A DNA stretch of 64,000 nt from Geodermatophilus telluris. GTDB taxonomy: Bacteria; Actinomycetota; Actinomycetes; Mycobacteriales; Geodermatophilaceae. The notes below the pieces were generated by a model. That model was given only the letters and a program-made list of their open reading frames with translations. It searched no databases and had not been told where the DNA came from. Below are positions 33,833 to 43,669 of this stretch, piece by piece. A program made the position numbers and the translations under genes. The first letter of the stretch is position 1, and every line of letters begins with the position of its first letter. The stretch spans positions 558,001-622,000 of the forward strand of contig NZ_FMZF01000001.1 of assembly GCF_900102745.1 (NCBI RefSeq), in the 5' to 3' direction.

Positions 33833-35211
33833 ACCGAGACCGGCAGGCGCGGGCGGACCCGCGGCACGTAGTCGCCGCGCTCGTCGAGCACGTACTGCGC
33901 GGCGCCCTCGGGGCTGGCGGCGATCTCGCGCAGCGCCTGGCCGAGCAGGGGGATGTCGGTGAGGTAGGTCTGCCGGTTGGCGCTGACCCGCACCGCGCCG
34001 GGCAGCCGGTGCCGGTTGCCCGCCCGCACGTCGGCGTGGAACTGCCCGACCTCGGCGTCGGAGAGCCCGAGCAGCCGGCCCATGTAGGGGTGGGCGCAGA
34101 AGCAGCCGCTGCGGGTGCCGATCGCGTACTCGTTGGCCAGCCGCGCGGCGAGCAGGCCGTGCGGCACGCCCTCGAGGTTGAAGGCGGCGACCGGCAGCCG
34201 GTCCCCGGTGACCGGGCCGAGCCGGCGCAGGCCGGGGACCGAGCGCAGCTCGGAGTCCAGCGCCCGGACCAGGTGGTCCTCGTGGGCGCGCACCGTCGAC
34301 CAGCCGTCGCTGCGCAGCTCGTCGGCCGCCGCCATGAGCGCCACGACGCCGACCACGTTGGGCGAGCCGGCGTCGTCGCGGTCGGGGCCGTCGGCCCAGA
34401 TCACGTCGTCGAAGGAGACGGCGCCGACCGCGCCGCCGCCGACGAGGAAGGGCTCGCCGCCGGCCAGCAGCGCCCGGGGCACGACGAGGGCGCCCGCACC
34501 GAACGGCGCGTACATCTTGTGCCCGGAGAAGGCGATGACGTCGACGCCGAGGGCGCTGATGTCCACCGCGCGGTGCGGCACCAGCTGGGCGCCGTCGACG
34601 ACCACCAGCACCCCGCGCTGGCGGGCGGCCGCCGCGATCGCCCGCAGGTCGGGCAGCCAGCCGGTGACGTTGGAGCCGCCGGTCACCGCGAGCACGCGCG
34701 GCCGGGGGTGCTGGTCGAGGGCCGCCTCGACCGCGGCGACGTCGAAGGCACCGCTGGCGTCGACGTCGACGACGCGCAGCTGCGCGTGCCGGCGCCACGG
34801 CAGCAGGTTGGCGTGGTGCTCGACGGCCGTGGTCACCACGACGTCGTCGCGGGTCAGGCCCAGGCGGAAGGCCAGCAGGTTGATCGCCTCGGTGGTGTTG
34901 CGCGGGAACAGCGTCACGTGCGTGGCGGGGTCGCCGCCGACGAAGCGCGTGATCACCTCGCGCGCCTCCTCGTAGCGGGCACTGGTGAGCTGGGACCGGA
35001 TGCCGGCACCCCGGTGCACGCTGGCGTACCACGGCAGGAAGTCCTGGACGGCGCGGGCGACGACCACCGACGCCGAGCTGGTGGCGGCGGTGTCGAGGTC
35101 CACGTACTGGCGCGGGCGGCCGTCGAGGACCGAGACCCACAGGTCGTCGCCCACGTACTGGCCGGCCGTGAAGGACGGCGTCATCTCCATGCAGGTCAGA
35201 TCGGCGCGCAC
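33829..35211 (-). CDS. Class V aminotransferase, cysteine desulfurase-like
   Basis: A 460-residue PLP enzyme. GTG 35211 is preferred because AAGGA lies six bases upstream; ATG 35217 would leave no spacing, and ATG 35190 is a shorter option. YVDLDTAATSSAS near residue 40, TLFPRNTTEAINLLAF near 100, EHHANLLPW near 125, the PLP-lysine motif FSGHKMYAPFGAGALV near 230 and a Cys-rich GTRSGCFCAHPYMGRLL near 365 mark the SufS/Csd-like branch. No suf or isc genes are adjacent, so it is not clearly part of Fe-S assembly. It lies inside a pair of paralogous GGDEF-EAL genes on the opposite strand. Confidence 0.85.
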   Translation of the reverse strand: MRADLTCMEMTPSFTAGQYVGDDLWVSVLDGRPRQYVDLDTAATSSASVVVARAVQDFLPWYASVHRGAGIRSQLTSARYEEAREVITRFVGGDPATHVTLFPRNTTEAINLLAFRLGLTRDDVVVTTAVEHHANLLPWRRHAQLRVVDVDASGAFDVAAVEAALDQHPRPRVLAVTGGSNVTGWLPDLRAIAAAARQRGVLVVVDGAQLVPHRAVDISALGVDVIAFSGHKMYAPFGAGALVVPRALLAGGEPFLVGGGAVGAVSFDDVIWADGPDRDDAGSPNVVGVVALMAAADELRSDGWSTVRAHEDHLVRALDSELRSVPGLRRLGPVTGDRLPVAAFNLEGVPHGLLAARLANEYAIGTRSGCFCAHPYMGRLLGLSDAEVGQFHADVRAGNRHRLPGAVRVSANRQTYLTDIPLLGQALREIAASPEGAAQYVLDERGDYVPRVRPRLPVSV

Positions 35212-35256
35212 GACCATTCCTTGAACGCCCCGGGCCATCTCCCCAGAAGTGGGGGA

Positions 35257-37098
35257 ATGGCTCGGCCGGACGCCGGAGTCGCTCAACTCACACTGCCGGC
35301 GGCCGATCTGTCCTCCATGACGCTGCACGACCCGCCGGCCACCGACCGGCCGCGCACCCGCCGGGGTTTCCGGCTGACGTCCCGCGTGTTCTGGGACATG
35401 GCGATCTACATGGTCGGCCTCGGCCTCGCCGTCGGTGTCGTCTTCCCGCCGTTCGCCGTGCTGCTCGGCGTCCCGGAGACGATCGCCCACCGCCCGGTGT
35501 TCGGCACCGCCTGCCTGGTGGCCGGCTTCCTCGTGGGCGCGATGAACTACGCGCTGTGCCGCGGGGTCGTCGGCGGCCGCATGGAGGTGCTGACCAGCCA
35601 CCTCCGGTCGGCGACCAGCGTGGTGAGCTCGGCGTCGAGCTCCGGCGACTGGTCCGCGGCGGTGTTCGAGCGCATCGACGTCGACTCCGACGACCAGATC
35701 GGCGAGGCCGGCCGGGCCTTCAACAGCCTGCTGGGCGCCGTCGAGGGCCGCAAGGAGCTGGAGGAGCGGCTGCGCTTCCAGGCCTTCCACGACGTGCTCA
35801 CCGGGCTGCCCAACCGCGCGTACTTCATGGAACGCCTGGCGGAGGCCGAGGCCGCCCACCAGGAGACCGGCGAGCAGTCGGCGGTGCTCTTCCTCGACGT
35901 GGACAACCTCAAGGCGGTCAACGACAACCTCGGACACGAGGGCGGCGACCACCTGATCCGGCTGCTCAGCCAGCGCATGGTCGGCTCCGTCCGCGAGACC
36001 GACACCGTCGCGCGGCTCTCCGGTGACGAGTTCGCCATCCTGCTCACCGGCCCGGGCAGCGCCCACCAGGCCGAGCGGGTTGCGCACCGCATCCTGGACT
36101 CGCTGCGGGCGCCCACCCGCATCGGCGAGCACGCGGTGCGGACCGGGCTGAGCATCGGCCTGGCCACCTCCGACGCCTGCGCCCCCACCGGCATCACCAT
36201 GCTGCGCGCCGCCGACCTGGCCATGTACGCGGCCAAGACCGACGGCAAGGGCCGGCTCGAGGTGTTCCAGCCCAGCCACCACACCGCCCAGGTGCGCCGG
36301 GACGCCGTCCGGGCCGAGCTGTCCGGGGCGCTGGACGCCGAGCAGCTGGAGCTGCACTACCAGCCCATCGTCGACGTGTCCTCGCAGGTCATCGTCGGGT
36401 TCGAGGCGCTGCTGCGCTGGCGGCACCCCGAGCGCGGCCTGGTCTCGCCGCTGGAGTTCATCCCGCTGGCCGAGGAGACCGGCCTGATCGTGCCGATCGG
36501 CCGCTGGGTGCTCCTGGAGGCCACCCGGCAGGCCGCCGAGTGGCAGCACCGCTCGCCGCTGGGCCGGCTGCGGATGAGCGTCAACGTCTCGGTCCGCCAG
36601 TTCCAGCACCCGGACCTGGTGGGCGACGTGGCCGAGGCGCTGCGGACGTCGGGGCTGGACGCGTCGCTGCTGACGCTGGAGATCACCGAGTCCCTCTTCG
36701 TGCACGACAGCGACGACACGACGCGCAAGCTCGCCCAGCTCAAGGACCTGGGCGTGCGGCTGGCCCTCGACGACTTCGGCACCGGCTACTCGTCGCTGGG
36801 CTACCTGCGGCGCTTCCCCATCGACACGCTGAAGATCGACAAGTCCTTCGTGGACGGCGTGGCCAGCAGCCCCGAGGGGCACGCGGTCGTCGCGGCGATC
36901 ACCCAGCTCGGCCAGGACCTGCGCCTGGAGGTGGTGGCCGAGGGGCTGGAGACCGGCGACCAGGTCGACATCCTCCGGGCGCTGGCCTGCCCGCTCGGTC
37001 AGGGCTACCACTTCTCCCGCCCGCTGGTCCCCGGCGACGCGGTGAAGCTGCTGCTCACCGGGCGCCGGTCGGACCCCCGGATGCTCGTCCCCGCCTGA
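35257..37098 (+). CDS. Membrane GGDEF-EAL cyclic-di-GMP enzyme
   Basis: A 613-residue protein with the same two-helix membrane region as the 31567 gene (MAIYMVGLGLAVGVVFPPFA, ACLVAGFLVGAMNYALCRGV), a HAMP-like linker, then GGDEF directly (SGDEF at 255-259) and EAL (EAL at 383-385; DDFGTGYSSL, KIDKSF, AEGLE intact). No PAS domain. Both domains look active. ATG 35257 was chosen (GGGGGA before it); ATG 35317 is an alternative that would remove 20 residues. Divergent from the aminotransferase with a 45-base gap. Confidence 0.9.
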   Translation: MARPDAGVAQLTLPAADLSSMTLHDPPATDRPRTRRGFRLTSRVFWDMAIYMVGLGLAVGVVFPPFAVLLGVPETIAHRPVFGTACLVAGFLVGAMNYALCRGVVGGRMEVLTSHLRSATSVVSSASSSGDWSAAVFERIDVDSDDQIGEAGRAFNSLLGAVEGRKELEERLRFQAFHDVLTGLPNRAYFMERLAEAEAAHQETGEQSAVLFLDVDNLKAVNDNLGHEGGDHLIRLLSQRMVGSVRETDTVARLSGDEFAILLTGPGSAHQAERVAHRILDSLRAPTRIGEHAVRTGLSIGLATSDACAPTGITMLRAADLAMYAAKTDGKGRLEVFQPSHHTAQVRRDAVRAELSGALDAEQLELHYQPIVDVSSQVIVGFEALLRWRHPERGLVSPLEFIPLAEETGLIVPIGRWVLLEATRQAAEWQHRSPLGRLRMSVNVSVRQFQHPDLVGDVAEALRTSGLDASLLTLEITESLFVHDSDDTTRKLAQLKDLGVRLALDDFGTGYSSLGYLRRFPIDTLKIDKSFVDGVASSPEGHAVVAAITQLGQDLRLEVVAEGLETGDQVDILRALACPLGQGYHFSRPLVPGDAVKLLLTGRRSDPRMLVPA

Positions 37099-37105
37099 CC
37101 CCCTG

Positions 37106-37135
37106 CCCGATCCCTCCCCGCCCGATCCCTCCCCG
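37106..37135. repeat. 15-bp direct tandem repeat
   Basis: CCCGATCCCTCCCCG occurs twice head to tail, eight bases after the GGDEF-EAL stop and just before the terminator palindrome. Probably replication slippage in noncoding DNA. Confidence 0.8.
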
Positions 37136-37146
37136 CAGCGTCGTCC

Positions 37147-37182
37147 CGCGTCCCCCGTGCCGGTACCGGCACGGGGGACGCG
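37147..37182. terminator. 36-bp perfect palindrome between convergent genes
   Basis: Bases 37147-37164 are the exact reverse complement of 37165-37182. Located between the stops of the GGDEF-EAL gene and the M48 protease gene; a bidirectional terminator. Confidence 0.85.
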
Positions 37183-37194
37183 GCCGTCCGGGGG

Positions 37195-38130
37195 TCAGTC
37201 GCGGCCGGGCTCGCGCGCCATCCGCTCGAGCCGGGCGATCCGCTCGGCCATGGGCGGGTGGGTGGCGAACAGCGCCGCCAGGCCGGCCGACCGGAACGGG
37301 GCGGCGATCATCAGGTGGCTCTGCGACACGAGCCGCTCCTCGGGGGGCAGCGGCCGGGCGGCCGTCCCGCGGGCGATGCGGCGCAGGGCCGCGGCGAGGG
37401 CCAGCGGGTCGCCGGACAGGCGGGCCCCGGCGGCGTCGGCCTCGTACTCGCGGCTGCGGCTCACCGCGAACTGCACCAGTCCCGCGGCCAGCGGGCCGAG
37501 CAGCACCAGCAGCAGCGAGCCGAGCGGACTGCCGCTCCCCCGGTCGGCGGAGCGGCCGCCGAACAGCGCCCCGAGCGTGGCCAGGTGCGCCAGGTGGGTG
37601 ACGGCGGTGGCCAGGGCGCCGGCGACTGAGCTGATGAGGACGTCGCGGTTGTAGACGTGGGAGAGCTCGTGCGCCAGCACCGCCCGCAGCTCGCGGCGGT
37701 CGAGCAGCTCGAGCAGCCCCTGGGTGCAGCACACCGCCGCCCGGCGCGGGGTGCGGCCGGTGGCGAAGGCGTTGGGCTGGTCGGTGGGGCTGACGTAGAG
37801 GCGCGGCACCGGGTGGCGCGCCTCGGTGGCCAGTTCGCGCACCACCGCGTACAGCCCCGGCGCCTGCGTCTCGGTCACCGGGAAGGCGCGCATCGCCCGC
37901 AGGGCCAGCCGGTCGGAGTGGTACCAGGCCCACCCGTTCACCCCGAGGGCGACGACGAGGGCGACGAGCAGCCCGACGCGGCCGCCGACCAGGGCGCCGG
38001 CGGCCAGGACGAGACCGGCCACCAGACCGAGGAGGAGGGCGGTCCGCACCCCGTTGCCCCAGCGCCGCACCCCTCGTGAACGGAACGCGGGTGACCGCCG
38101 TTCCCACCCCCGGACTGCGACGCCGGTCAC
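37195..38130 (-). CDS. htpX: M48-family membrane zinc metalloprotease, HtpX-like
   Basis: A 311-residue protein with two N-terminal transmembrane segments (about 28-68), the zinc site His154-Glu-Leu-Ser-His158 (HELSH), a hydrophobic stretch around 160-230, and the third ligand in [11 protein letters not shown] near residue 228. This is the HtpX layout; HtpX degrades misfolded membrane proteins. The gene lies near menaquinone genes as htpX does in M. tuberculosis. GTG 38130 gives an unusually long Arg-rich N-terminus ([20 protein letters not shown]); a later GTG ([14 protein letters not shown]) is an alternative start. Confidence 0.88.
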   Translation of the reverse strand: MTGVAVRGWERRSPAFRSRGVRRWGNGVRTALLLGLVAGLVLAAGALVGGRVGLLVALVVALGVNGWAWYHSDRLALRAMRAFPVTETQAPGLYAVVRELATEARHPVPRLYVSPTDQPNAFATGRTPRRAAVCCTQGLLELLDRRELRAVLAHELSHVYNRDVLISSVAGALATAVTHLAHLATLGALFGGRSADRGSGSPLGSLLLVLLGPLAAGLVQFAVSRSREYEADAAGARLSGDPLALAAALRRIARGTAARPLPPEERLVSQSHLMIAAPFRSAGLAALFATHPPMAERIARLERMAREPGRD

Positions 38131-38204
38131 GGACGGGAGGGGAGCGGAACACCTGCGGATCAGGGAGGCTTGACCCCCAGGGTGCCGGGTGCGGCGAGGG
38201 ATCC

Positions 38205-38220
38205 CGTGAGCTGGCTCACA
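38205..38220 (+). promoter_or_regulatory. CRP-type operator upstream of korA
   Basis: CGTGAGCTGGCTCACA is CGTGA-N6-TCACA, one mismatch from the TGTGA-N6-TCACA site of CRP-family regulators. Its centre is about 42-44 bases upstream of the start expected from the TAACCT -10 box at 38244-38249, the position of an activating class II site. An exact site lies upstream of nuoA. Confidence 0.5.
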
Positions 38221-38243
38221 GGACCTGCAGGGTCACCGGCCCG

Positions 38244-38249
38244 TAACCT
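38244..38249 (+). promoter_or_regulatory. Candidate korAB -10 box
   Basis: TAACCT, 22 bases before the korA start; no good -35, as expected of an activator-dependent promoter. GGAGG (38258-38262) is the ribosome-binding site. Confidence 0.4.
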
Positions 38250-38271
38250 GAGCCGTGGGAGGTAAAACCTG

Positions 38272-40193
<1,922 letters not shown>

Positions 40194-40197
<4 letters not shown>

Positions 40198-41306
40198 CCA
40201 CCTCCCCGCACGTCCACGACCTCGGCATGCCGGGGACGCCGATCGACGCGAACATCCAGCAGGCGATCGCCGACTCGGTGGCCGCCCAGGGCGAGAAGCA
40301 GACGGCCCTCAAGGCCAAGGACATGAAGACCGACCAGGAGGTGCGCTGGTGCCCCGGGTGCGGTGACTACGTCATCCTCAACGCCGTCCAGAGCTTCCTG
40401 CCCTCGCTGGGCATCGCCCGCGAGGACATGGTCATCGTCTCGGGCATCGGCTGCTCCTCGCGCTTCCCGTACTACATGAACACCTACGGGATGCACTCGA
40501 TCCACGGCCGCGCCCCGGCGATCGCCACCGGCCTGGCCGCCTCCCGGCCGGACCTGTCGGTGTGGGTCGTCACCGGCGACGGCGACGCGCTGTCGATCGG
40601 CGGCAACCACCTGATCCACGCGCTGCGCCGGAACGTCGACATGACGATCCTGCTGTTCAACAACCGGATCTACGGGCTGACCAAGGGCCAGTACTCGCCG
40701 ACGTCGGAGGTCGGCAAGGTCACCAAGTCCACGCCGATGGGCTCGCTGGACCACCCGTTCAACCCGGTCTCGCTGGCCATCGGCGCCGACGCCACCTTCG
40801 TGGGCCGGGCGATGGACTCCGACCGCAAGGGCCTCACCGAGGTGCTGCGGCAGGCCGCCGAGCACGAGGGCACCGCGCTCGTGGAGATCTACCAGAACTG
40901 CAACATCTTCAACGACGGCGCGTTCGACCTGCTCAAGGACCCGTCGACCGGGCCGATGTGGACGATCCCGCTGGTGCACGGCCAGCCGCTGGTCTTCGGC
41001 CCGGACGGCGCCTCGTGCGTGGTCCGTGACGACTTCGGCGGCCTGCGGATCGCCGAGACCAACCAGGTCGACGCGAGCGAGATCGTCGTGCACGACGCGA
41101 CCCGCGAGGACCCGTCCTACGCGTTCGCGCTGTCGCGGCTGTCGAGCCAGGACCTGCGCTACACGCCGATGGGCGTCTTCCGGTCGGTGCGCAAGCCCAC
41201 CTACGACCGGATGATGGCCGACCAGCTCGAGGAGGCCCGCACCGAGGGCCCCGGCGACCTCGGCGCGCTCCTCGCCGGCGGCGACACCTGGACCGTGTCG
41301 GCGTAG
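40194..41306 (+). CDS. korB: 2-oxoglutarate:ferredoxin oxidoreductase, beta subunit
   Basis: A 370-residue thiamine-pyrophosphate subunit. WCPGCGDYVILNAV places Cys53 and Cys56, and with a Cys in SGIGCSSRF and one near residue 225 (YQNCNIF) these fit the ligands of the single 4Fe-4S cluster. The TPP-magnesium motif is GDGDALSIGGNHLIHALRRN ending NNRIYGLTKGQ. The partner korA is immediately upstream. Ends seven bases before the convergent regulator's stop codon, with the terminator inside that gene. Confidence 0.95.
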
Positions 41307-41313
41307 CAGCCCG

Positions 41314-42720
41314 TCACCCCGCGTCCGGCCCGCTTCCCCCCGGGGAGGCGGGCCGGACGCGTCCGGCGAGGACGTCGGCCAGGACGGGCAGCGCCCGCTC
41401 CAGCTCCGCCCGGGTGGGCGCCGCGAAGCCCAGGACCAGAGCGGCGGCCGGGCCGGGTGCGGCCGCGTGCCGGGCCAGCCCGTCGACGGTCAGCCCGCGC
41501 GCGGCGGCCGCGGCGACGACCGCCGCCTCCGCCACCCGGTCGGGCAGCGGGACGAGCAGGTGCGCACCCGCGGGGTCCCCGGTCGCGGTCACGCCCGCGG
41601 CGGCCAGCGCCCGCAGCACGAGCGCCCGCCGGCCGGACAGCTCCCGGCGCAGCCGCCGCAGGTGCCGGGCCAGGTCACCGGAGGCAGCGAGCGCCGCGAG
41701 GACCCGCTGGCCGGCCCGGGGCGGGCGGGAGCCGGTGGCCGTGCGGGCGGCGACCAGGGTGGCCCGCAGGTCCGGCGGCGCCACCAGCCAGCCGGTGCCC
41801 AGCGTCGGGCTGAGCACCTTGCTGCTCGTGCCCAGGTGCACCACGACGTCGGGGCCGAGAGCGGCCAGCAGCGGCAGCGGGGCGACGTCGTAGCGCAGCT
41901 CGCCGTCGTAGTCGTCCTCCAGCACCCACCAGCCCTCCGCGCGCGCCCGCGCGACGAGTGCCACCCGGCGGGCCGCCGACAGCCGCCGGCCCAGCGGGAA
42001 CTGGTGCGCCGGCGTGCAGTAGACCGCGGCCAGCCCGGCCGGCAGGGCCTCGACGACCAGCCCGTCGTCGTCCACCGGGCAGGGCACCACCTCCAGCCCG
42101 GCGGCCCGCAGCGCCCCGGCCGCCCGCTGGTAGCCGGGGTCCTCGAGCCCCACCCGGCCGCCCGGCGGCAGCAGTCGGGCGACCTCCCCGACGGCCGCGG
42201 AGGTGCCGGCGGTGGCCAGCACGTCGTCCGGCGCCGCGGGCAGGCCGCGGTGCCGCAGCAGGTGCTCGGTGACGGCGAGCTGGAACCCCGGGTCCGCGGC
42301 CGGCTCGGGACCGGCGTCGGGTGCGGCGTCCCCGGCCGCCCGCCAGGCCCGTCGCCACGCGGCGCGGTCGAGCACCTCGAGGCACGGCGCGCCGGCCCGC
42401 AGGTCGACCGCGGGTGCCGCCTGCGGACGGGCCGGCGTGCGGTGCCCGTCCCGCAGGGGGGCGGGCGGCGCCGCGCCGACGACGAAGGTGCCCGCGCCGT
42501 GCCGCCCGGCCGCCCACCCCTCGGCCACGAGCTGGTCGTAGGCGGCCGAGGTGACCGTCCGGCTGACCCGCAGCGCCGTGGCCATCTCGCGGGTGGAGGG
42601 CAGCCGGTCGCCGGGCCGCAGTGCCCCGCCGGCGGCCGCGGCGCGGAGGGCGTCGGCGAGCTGGACCGCCAGGGGCGTCCCGGACGCGCGGTGCAGCACG
42701 ACCGGTGGGACCTCGACCAC
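41314..42720 (-). CDS. MocR/PdxR-type GntR regulator with aminotransferase domain
   Basis: A 468-residue protein. Start set at GTG 42720 (VVEVPPVVLHRASGTPLAVQ) because GAGGAG is six bases upstream. Residues 12-80 are a GntR winged helix (RPGDRLPSTREMATALRVSR, then VTSAAYDQLVAEGW); residues 110-460 are a class I aminotransferase-like fold with the PLP lysine in GTSSKVLSPTLGTGW. These proteins sense pyridoxal phosphate and often control pyridoxine or related genes. Divergent from a flavin split-barrel protein, with AGTGGCC repeats in the 82-base gap. Its last codons contain the hairpin that terminates korAB. Confidence 0.9.
   Translation of the reverse strand: MVEVPPVVLHRASGTPLAVQLADALRAAAAGGALRPGDRLPSTREMATALRVSRTVTSAAYDQLVAEGWAAGRHGAGTFVVGAAPPAPLRDGHRTPARPQAAPAVDLRAGAPCLEVLDRAAWRRAWRAAGDAAPDAGPEPAADPGFQLAVTEHLLRHRGLPAAPDDVLATAGTSAAVGEVARLLPPGGRVGLEDPGYQRAAGALRAAGLEVVPCPVDDDGLVVEALPAGLAAVYCTPAHQFPLGRRLSAARRVALVARARAEGWWVLEDDYDGELRYDVAPLPLLAALGPDVVVHLGTSSKVLSPTLGTGWLVAPPDLRATLVAARTATGSRPPRAGQRVLAALAASGDLARHLRRLRRELSGRRALVLRALAAAGVTATGDPAGAHLLVPLPDRVAEAAVVAAAAARGLTVDGLARHAAAPGPAAALVLGFAAPTRAELERALPVLADVLAGRVRPASPGGSGPDAG
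41321..41360. terminator. korAB terminator lying inside the regulator's 3' coding end
   Basis: Thirteen-base perfect arms (41321-41333 and 41348-41360) with an inner TCCCC/GGGGA pairing. It begins 15 bases after the korB stop and occupies codons for the C-terminal residues of the convergent MocR-type protein. Confidence 0.75.
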
Positions 42721-42735
42721 GCGCACCTCCTCACC

Positions 42736-42766
42736 AGTGGCCTGCCGGAAGTGCTCCGGAGTGGCC
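42736..42766. promoter_or_regulatory. Candidate PdxR/MocR operator (AGTGGCC repeats)
   Basis: AGTGGCC at 42736-42742 and again at 42760-42766, same orientation, 24 bases apart, with a related AAGTGC between. PdxR of Corynebacterium binds sites with an AAGTGG core, so a PLP-responsive operator is plausible in this divergent promoter region. Confidence 0.45.
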
Positions 42767-42802
42767 CTTGGAGGATGCCACCCCGTCGCCGATGCTGGTG
42801 CC

Positions 42803-43462
42803 GTGGACACCTCGCCGCCGCTCTCCCCCACCCCCCGCAGCACCGTCCGCCGGGGGGCGGCGCGGGCGCGCACCGACCGCGCCGAGCTGCACGCCGTCCT
42901 CGACGCCGGGCTGGTCGGCCACCTCGGGATCGTGCTCGACGGCGCGCCGGTGGTGCTGCCCACCGGCTACGGCCGGCGCGGGGACACGCTGTACGTGCAC
43001 GGCTCCACGGGCGCGGCCACGCTGCGCGCCGCGGCGGCCGGGGCGCCGGTGTGCCTCACCGTCACCCACGTCGACGGGGTGGTCTACGCGCGCTCGGCGT
43101 TCCACCACTCGATGAACTACCGCTGCGCGGTGGTCCACGGGACGGCGCGGGTGGTGACCGACCCGGAGGAGCTGCTGCTCGGGCTCGAGGTGCTGACCGA
43201 GCACCTGGCGCCGGGCTCGTGGTCGGCCACCCGCCGGCCGACCCGCAGGGAGCTGGCCGCCACCGCGCTGCTGGCGCTGGACCTGACCGAGGCCAGCGTC
43301 AAGGTGCGCACCGGGCCGCCCGTCGACGACGAGGAGGACCTGGCGCTGCCGGTGTGGGCGGGGGTGCTGCCGCTGCGCACCGTCCTCGGCGCACCGGAGC
43401 CCTGCCCGCTGCTGCCCGCGGGGACCGCGGTGCCCGACCGCGTCCTCGGCCGACGGGCGTGA
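42803..43462 (+). CDS. Pyridoxamine 5'-phosphate oxidase-family (flavin split-barrel) protein
   Basis: A 219-residue protein from GTG 42803 (VDTSPPLSPTPRSTVRRGAA). It has LDAGLVGHLGIVLDGAPVVL and PTGYGRRGDTLYVHGSTGA, then PVCLTVTHVDGVVYARSAFHHSMNYRCAVVHG split by strands, the pattern of NimA/pyridoxamine oxidase-like FMN- or F420-binding barrels. Often found divergent from MocR-type regulators, as here, and the regulator probably controls it. Real activity (nitroreductase-like, B6 salvage or heme binding) is not decided. Weak ribosome-binding site; may be leaderless. Confidence 0.82.
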   Translation: MDTSPPLSPTPRSTVRRGAARARTDRAELHAVLDAGLVGHLGIVLDGAPVVLPTGYGRRGDTLYVHGSTGAATLRAAAAGAPVCLTVTHVDGVVYARSAFHHSMNYRCAVVHGTARVVTDPEELLLGLEVLTEHLAPGSWSATRRPTRRELAATALLALDLTEASVKVRTGPPVDDEEDLALPVWAGVLPLRTVLGAPEPCPLLPAGTAVPDRVLGRRA

Positions 43463-43468
43463 CGCGAT

Positions 43469-43644
43469 GACACCGTCGGCCTACCGGCCGACACCGCGGC
43501 CAGGTGAGGTCCCCGGCAGCGTCGAGCCGGACCCGCCGCCCCTGCGCGGACCCCTCGACACCGTCGGCCTACCGGCCGACACCGCGGCCAGGTGAGGTCC
43601 CCGGCAGCGTCGAGCCGGACCCGCCGCCCCTGCGCGGACCCCTC
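43469..43644. repeat. Perfect 88-bp tandem duplication in a convergent gap
   Basis: Bases 43469-43556 are repeated exactly as 43557-43644. Each copy contains the inverted repeat GTCGGC-N6-GCCGAC, so the gap carries two potential terminator hairpins. Lies between the stop of the split-barrel gene (43462) and that of the sugar dehydrogenase (43670). Identity of the copies implies a recent duplication. Confidence 0.95.
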
Positions 43645-43669
43645 CGGGGCCCGCTCGGGGCGGCGACCG

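Noticed and set aside
33829..35211. Assigning the class V aminotransferase as SufS
   Set aside because: No sufB, sufC, sufD, sufU or iscU neighbour is present, so only the fold family can be claimed.
35212..37011. Upstream extension of the class V aminotransferase frame to over 1000 codons
   Set aside because: The extra part is antisense to the GGDEF-EAL gene and mirrors its codons; a Shine-Dalgarno-supported start exists at 35211.
43469..43644. The 88-bp tandem copies as phage or integrative-element attachment sites
   Set aside because: They are directly adjacent with nothing between them, no tRNA gene is involved and no integrase is near.
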